Source: Pedomonas sp051304405 (lineage in GTDB: Bacteria > Pseudomonadota > Alphaproteobacteria > Sphingomonadales > Sphingomonadaceae). Taken from it: a DNA stretch of 64,000 bases. The notes under the pieces were generated by a model, which was not told where the DNA came from, searched no databases, and worked only from the letters and a program-made list of their open reading frames with translations. The position numbers were made by a program, and so were the translations under genes. Location: contig NZ_JBPPGG010000001.1 in the NCBI RefSeq assembly GCF_051304405.1, positions 868,001 to 932,000 of the forward strand, read 5' to 3'. This document shows, one piece after another, positions 61,886 to 64,000 of this stretch; the stretch's first letter is position 1, and the number at the start of each line of letters is the position of its first letter.

Positions 61886-63577
61886 TTAGCGGTTGTCCTT
61901 GGCCTTCGAGAGGGCCGCACCCAGAATGTCGCCGAGCGACGCGCCCGAGTCGGTCGAGCCGTACTGGGCAACCGCCTGCTGCTCTTCGGCGATCTGGAGC
62001 GCCTTGATCGACAGGTTCAGCTTCTTGGTCTGGCGATCGGTGCCCACCACGAGGGCGTCCACCTTCTGGCCGACCTGGAAGCGGTCCGGACGCTGCTCGT
62101 CGCGGTCGCGCGACAGGTCCGAGCGCTTGATGAAGGCGGTCGGGCCGCCGTCACCGATCTCGACCTCGATGCCGCCGTCCTTCACTTCGAGGACGGTGAC
62201 GGTCACGATGTCGCCCTTGCGCTTGTCGGCAGCGGCCTGACCAGCCTGGTCAAGCTGCTTGATGCCGAGGGAGATGCGCTCTTTCTCGATGTCCACATCG
62301 AGAACGACGGCCTTGACCATCTCGCCGCGACGGAAGGAGGACAGAGCCTCTTCGCCCGACTTGCCCCAGGCGATGTCCGACATGTGAACCATGCCGTCCA
62401 CGTCGCCCTCGAGACCAATGAACAGACCGAACTCGGTGGTGTTCTTGACCTCGCCCTCGACGACCGAACCCACCGGGTGCTTCTCGGCAAAGGACGCCCA
62501 CGGGTTGTCCATGCACTGCTTCAGGCCGAGGGAGATGCGGCGCTTGTCCTCGTCGACCTCGAGCACCATCACTTCGACTTCCTGCGAGGTCGAAACGATC
62601 TTGCCCGGGTGGACGTTCTTCTTCACCCAGCTCATCTCGGAGACGTGCACCAGACCCTCGACGCCCGGCTCCAGCTCCACGAAGGCGCCGTAGTCGGTGA
62701 TGTTGGTCACGCGGCCCGAGAACTTGGCGCCAACCGGGTACTTGGCGGCAGCGCCTTCCCACGGATCGGACTCAAGCTGCTTCATGCCCAGCGAGATGCG
62801 CTGGGTGTCGCGGTTGATGCGGATGATCTGAACGCGGACGGTGTCGCCGATGTTCAGGATCTCGGACGGGTGGCCGACGCGGCGGTAGGACATGTCGGTC
62901 ACGTGCAGCAGACCGTCGATGCCGCCCAGGTCGATGAACGCACCGTAGTCGGTGATGTTCTTGACCACGCCCTCGATCACCTGGCCTTCGGTCAGGGTCT
63001 GGATCAGGCCCGAACGCTGCTCGGCGCGGGTCTCTTCCAGAACAGCGCGGCGGGAGACCACGATGTTGCCGCGGCGGCGGTCCATCTTCAGGATCTGGAA
63101 CGGCTGCGGGATGTTCATCAGCGGGGTGATGTCGCGGATCGGACGGATGTCCACCTGCGAACCCGGCAGGAACGCCACGGCGCCCGACAGGTCGACGGTG
63201 AAGCCGCCCTTCACGCGGCCGAAGATCACGCCGTCAACGCGCACGCCTTCGGCGTACTGGGCTTCCAGCTTGTCCCACGCGGCTTCGCGGCGAGCGCGGT
63301 CGCGCGACAGCATGGCTTCGCCCGAAGCATTTTCGATGCGGTCAACGTAAACGTCGACCTCGTCGCCAACCTTGATTTCCGGCTTCTGGCCCGGAGCGGC
63401 GAATTCCTTCAGGGGAACGCGGCCTTCGGACTTCAGGCCCACATCGATCACCACCATGTCGTTTTCGATGGCGGTAACGGTGCCCTTTACAACGCGACCT
63501 TCAAAAGACTGCGCGGCGCCGAGAGAGCTCTCGAGCAGGGCCGCGAAATCGTCGCGGCTCGGGAGGGTATCTGACAT
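61886..63577 (-). CDS. rpsA: 30S ribosomal protein S1
   Basis: 563 residues from ATG 63577, beginning MSDTLPSRDDFAALLESSLG. Six S1 RNA-binding repeats in a row, seen as GVVKNITDYGAFIDLGGIDG, GRVTNITDYGAFVELEPGVE and GEVKNTTEFGLFIGLEGDVD, with the linker runs RISLGMKQL and RISLGLKQC. Binds mRNA leaders for translation initiation. Confidence 0.98.
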   Translation of the reverse strand: MSDTLPSRDDFAALLESSLGAAQSFEGRVVKGTVTAIENDMVVIDVGLKSEGRVPLKEFAAPGQKPEIKVGDEVDVYVDRIENASGEAMLSRDRARREAAWDKLEAQYAEGVRVDGVIFGRVKGGFTVDLSGAVAFLPGSQVDIRPIRDITPLMNIPQPFQILKMDRRRGNIVVSRRAVLEETRAEQRSGLIQTLTEGQVIEGVVKNITDYGAFIDLGGIDGLLHVTDMSYRRVGHPSEILNIGDTVRVQIIRINRDTQRISLGMKQLESDPWEGAAAKYPVGAKFSGRVTNITDYGAFVELEPGVEGLVHVSEMSWVKKNVHPGKIVSTSQEVEVMVLEVDEDKRRISLGLKQCMDNPWASFAEKHPVGSVVEGEVKNTTEFGLFIGLEGDVDGMVHMSDIAWGKSGEEALSSFRRGEMVKAVVLDVDIEKERISLGIKQLDQAGQAAADKRKGDIVTVTVLEVKDGGIEVEIGDGGPTAFIKRSDLSRDRDEQRPDRFQVGQKVDALVVGTDRQTKKLNLSIKALQIAEEQQAVAQYGSTDSGASLGDILGAALSKAKDNR

Positions 63578-63792
63578 ATAAGTTACGTCCTTTCGCAAGT
63601 TCTTTCCGGCCAACCGGTTGGCTCCGGCGGTCTTCCGGTACGCACGCGGACCATCCGCTTGCGCCGGCATTGGGCTCCTGTTACATCACCCAAACGACGA
63701 ACACCGGCGCGGCTCGAAGGGCCTGCCGGGAAGGTTGCAGGTGCTGGCACTCCGCCAGTTCCCGGGTCGCCCATACCTTGGAAAGCAAGGCA

Positions 63793-64000
63793 TCAGGAGC
63801 GATTACGAACGGCGTGGGAGCCAAGTTTCAATTCGGCAAGACGCGAGTCAACCAAACTCCGGGCCTGCTGAACCGCAGCGTCTATATCCAAATCGCTGGT
63901 GTCGAGCAAGAGCGCGTCCGGCGCAGGCTTCAGCGGCGCCACAGCCCGGTTCATGTCCCGCGCGTCGCGCGCCTCGATATCGGCCAGAACCGTCTCGTAG
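63793..64000 (-). CDS. cmk: Cytidylate kinase, C-terminal part
   Basis: The last 69 codons; the gene continues beyond the right edge. ETVLADIEARDARDMNRAVA, then PLKPAPDALLLDTSDLDID, is the conserved Cmk C-terminal region. Phosphorylates CMP and dCMP. cmk-rpsA order is widely conserved. Confidence 0.92.
   Translation of the reverse strand, partial: YETVLADIEARDARDMNRAVAPLKPAPDALLLDTSDLDIDAAVQQARSLVDSRLAELKLGSHAVRNRS

Overview
High-GC chromosomal DNA from an alphaproteobacterium. Two conserved gene orders, rpmH-rnpA-yidD-yidC-engB-argB followed by dapD-dapE, and cmk-rpsA-ihfB-lapA-pyrF-trpF-trpB-trpA-accD-folC, together with an olsB-type acyltransferase and a DUF2336 protein, look most like Sphingomonadales or a near relative. 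This placement is inferred from recalled gene order, not from a search. Coding density is high, and almost every long antisense ORF is a GC-bias shadow.

Layout. 1-1.35 kb: proline utilisation pair (putA 5' part, divergent Lrp-type regulator). 1.45-16.3 kb: mixed housekeeping and signalling genes (two GGDEF/EAL proteins, NhaA, a histidine kinase, an exported M17 aminopeptidase, an asparagine-synthetase-like protein, an RlmI-type methyltransferase, a glycosyltransferase, a dienelactone hydrolase and a macrodomain protein). 16.3-20.9 kb: an unusual plus-strand cassette with its own promoter and terminator, encoding a Gln/Gly-rich five-repeat protein, a 103-residue acidic protein and a leaderless subtilase. 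21.0-24.7 kb: two identical tRNA-Arg(ACG) genes flanking a flavin oxidoreductase, a 39-codon orphan gene and a TetR regulator with a clear palindromic operator. 24.8-30.0 kb: lipoprotein, P1 peptidase, drug-efflux MFS and a CHASE4-like/GGDEF/EAL protein. 30.3-35.0 kb: rpmH to argB. 35.3-39.6 kb: membrane-anchored trypsin-like protease with DUF350 protein, DUF2336 protein coupled to a diguanylate cyclase. 39.8-44.1 kb: nucleotidase, dapD, cupin, dapE. 44.3-54.98 kb: envelope genes (LolA-like protein, outer-membrane barrel, AmpG-like permease, OlsB, DedA), a HAD phosphatase, ComM/YifB and a Rieske oxygenase. 55-64 kb: minus-strand folC-accD-trpABF-pyrF-lapA-ihfB-rpsA-cmk.

Themes. Four cyclic-di-GMP proteins have complementary patterns of intact and degenerate GGDEF and EAL motifs, so synthesis and degradation appear divided between them. 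A family of interspersed repeats with perfect-hairpin ends sits in intergenic regions, with two full and two partial copies seen. The strongest candidates for undescribed biology are the repeat protein / small protein / subtilase cassette and the 39-codon gene at 23.5 kb. No CRISPR array, integrase, transposase, rRNA or replication origin was seen.
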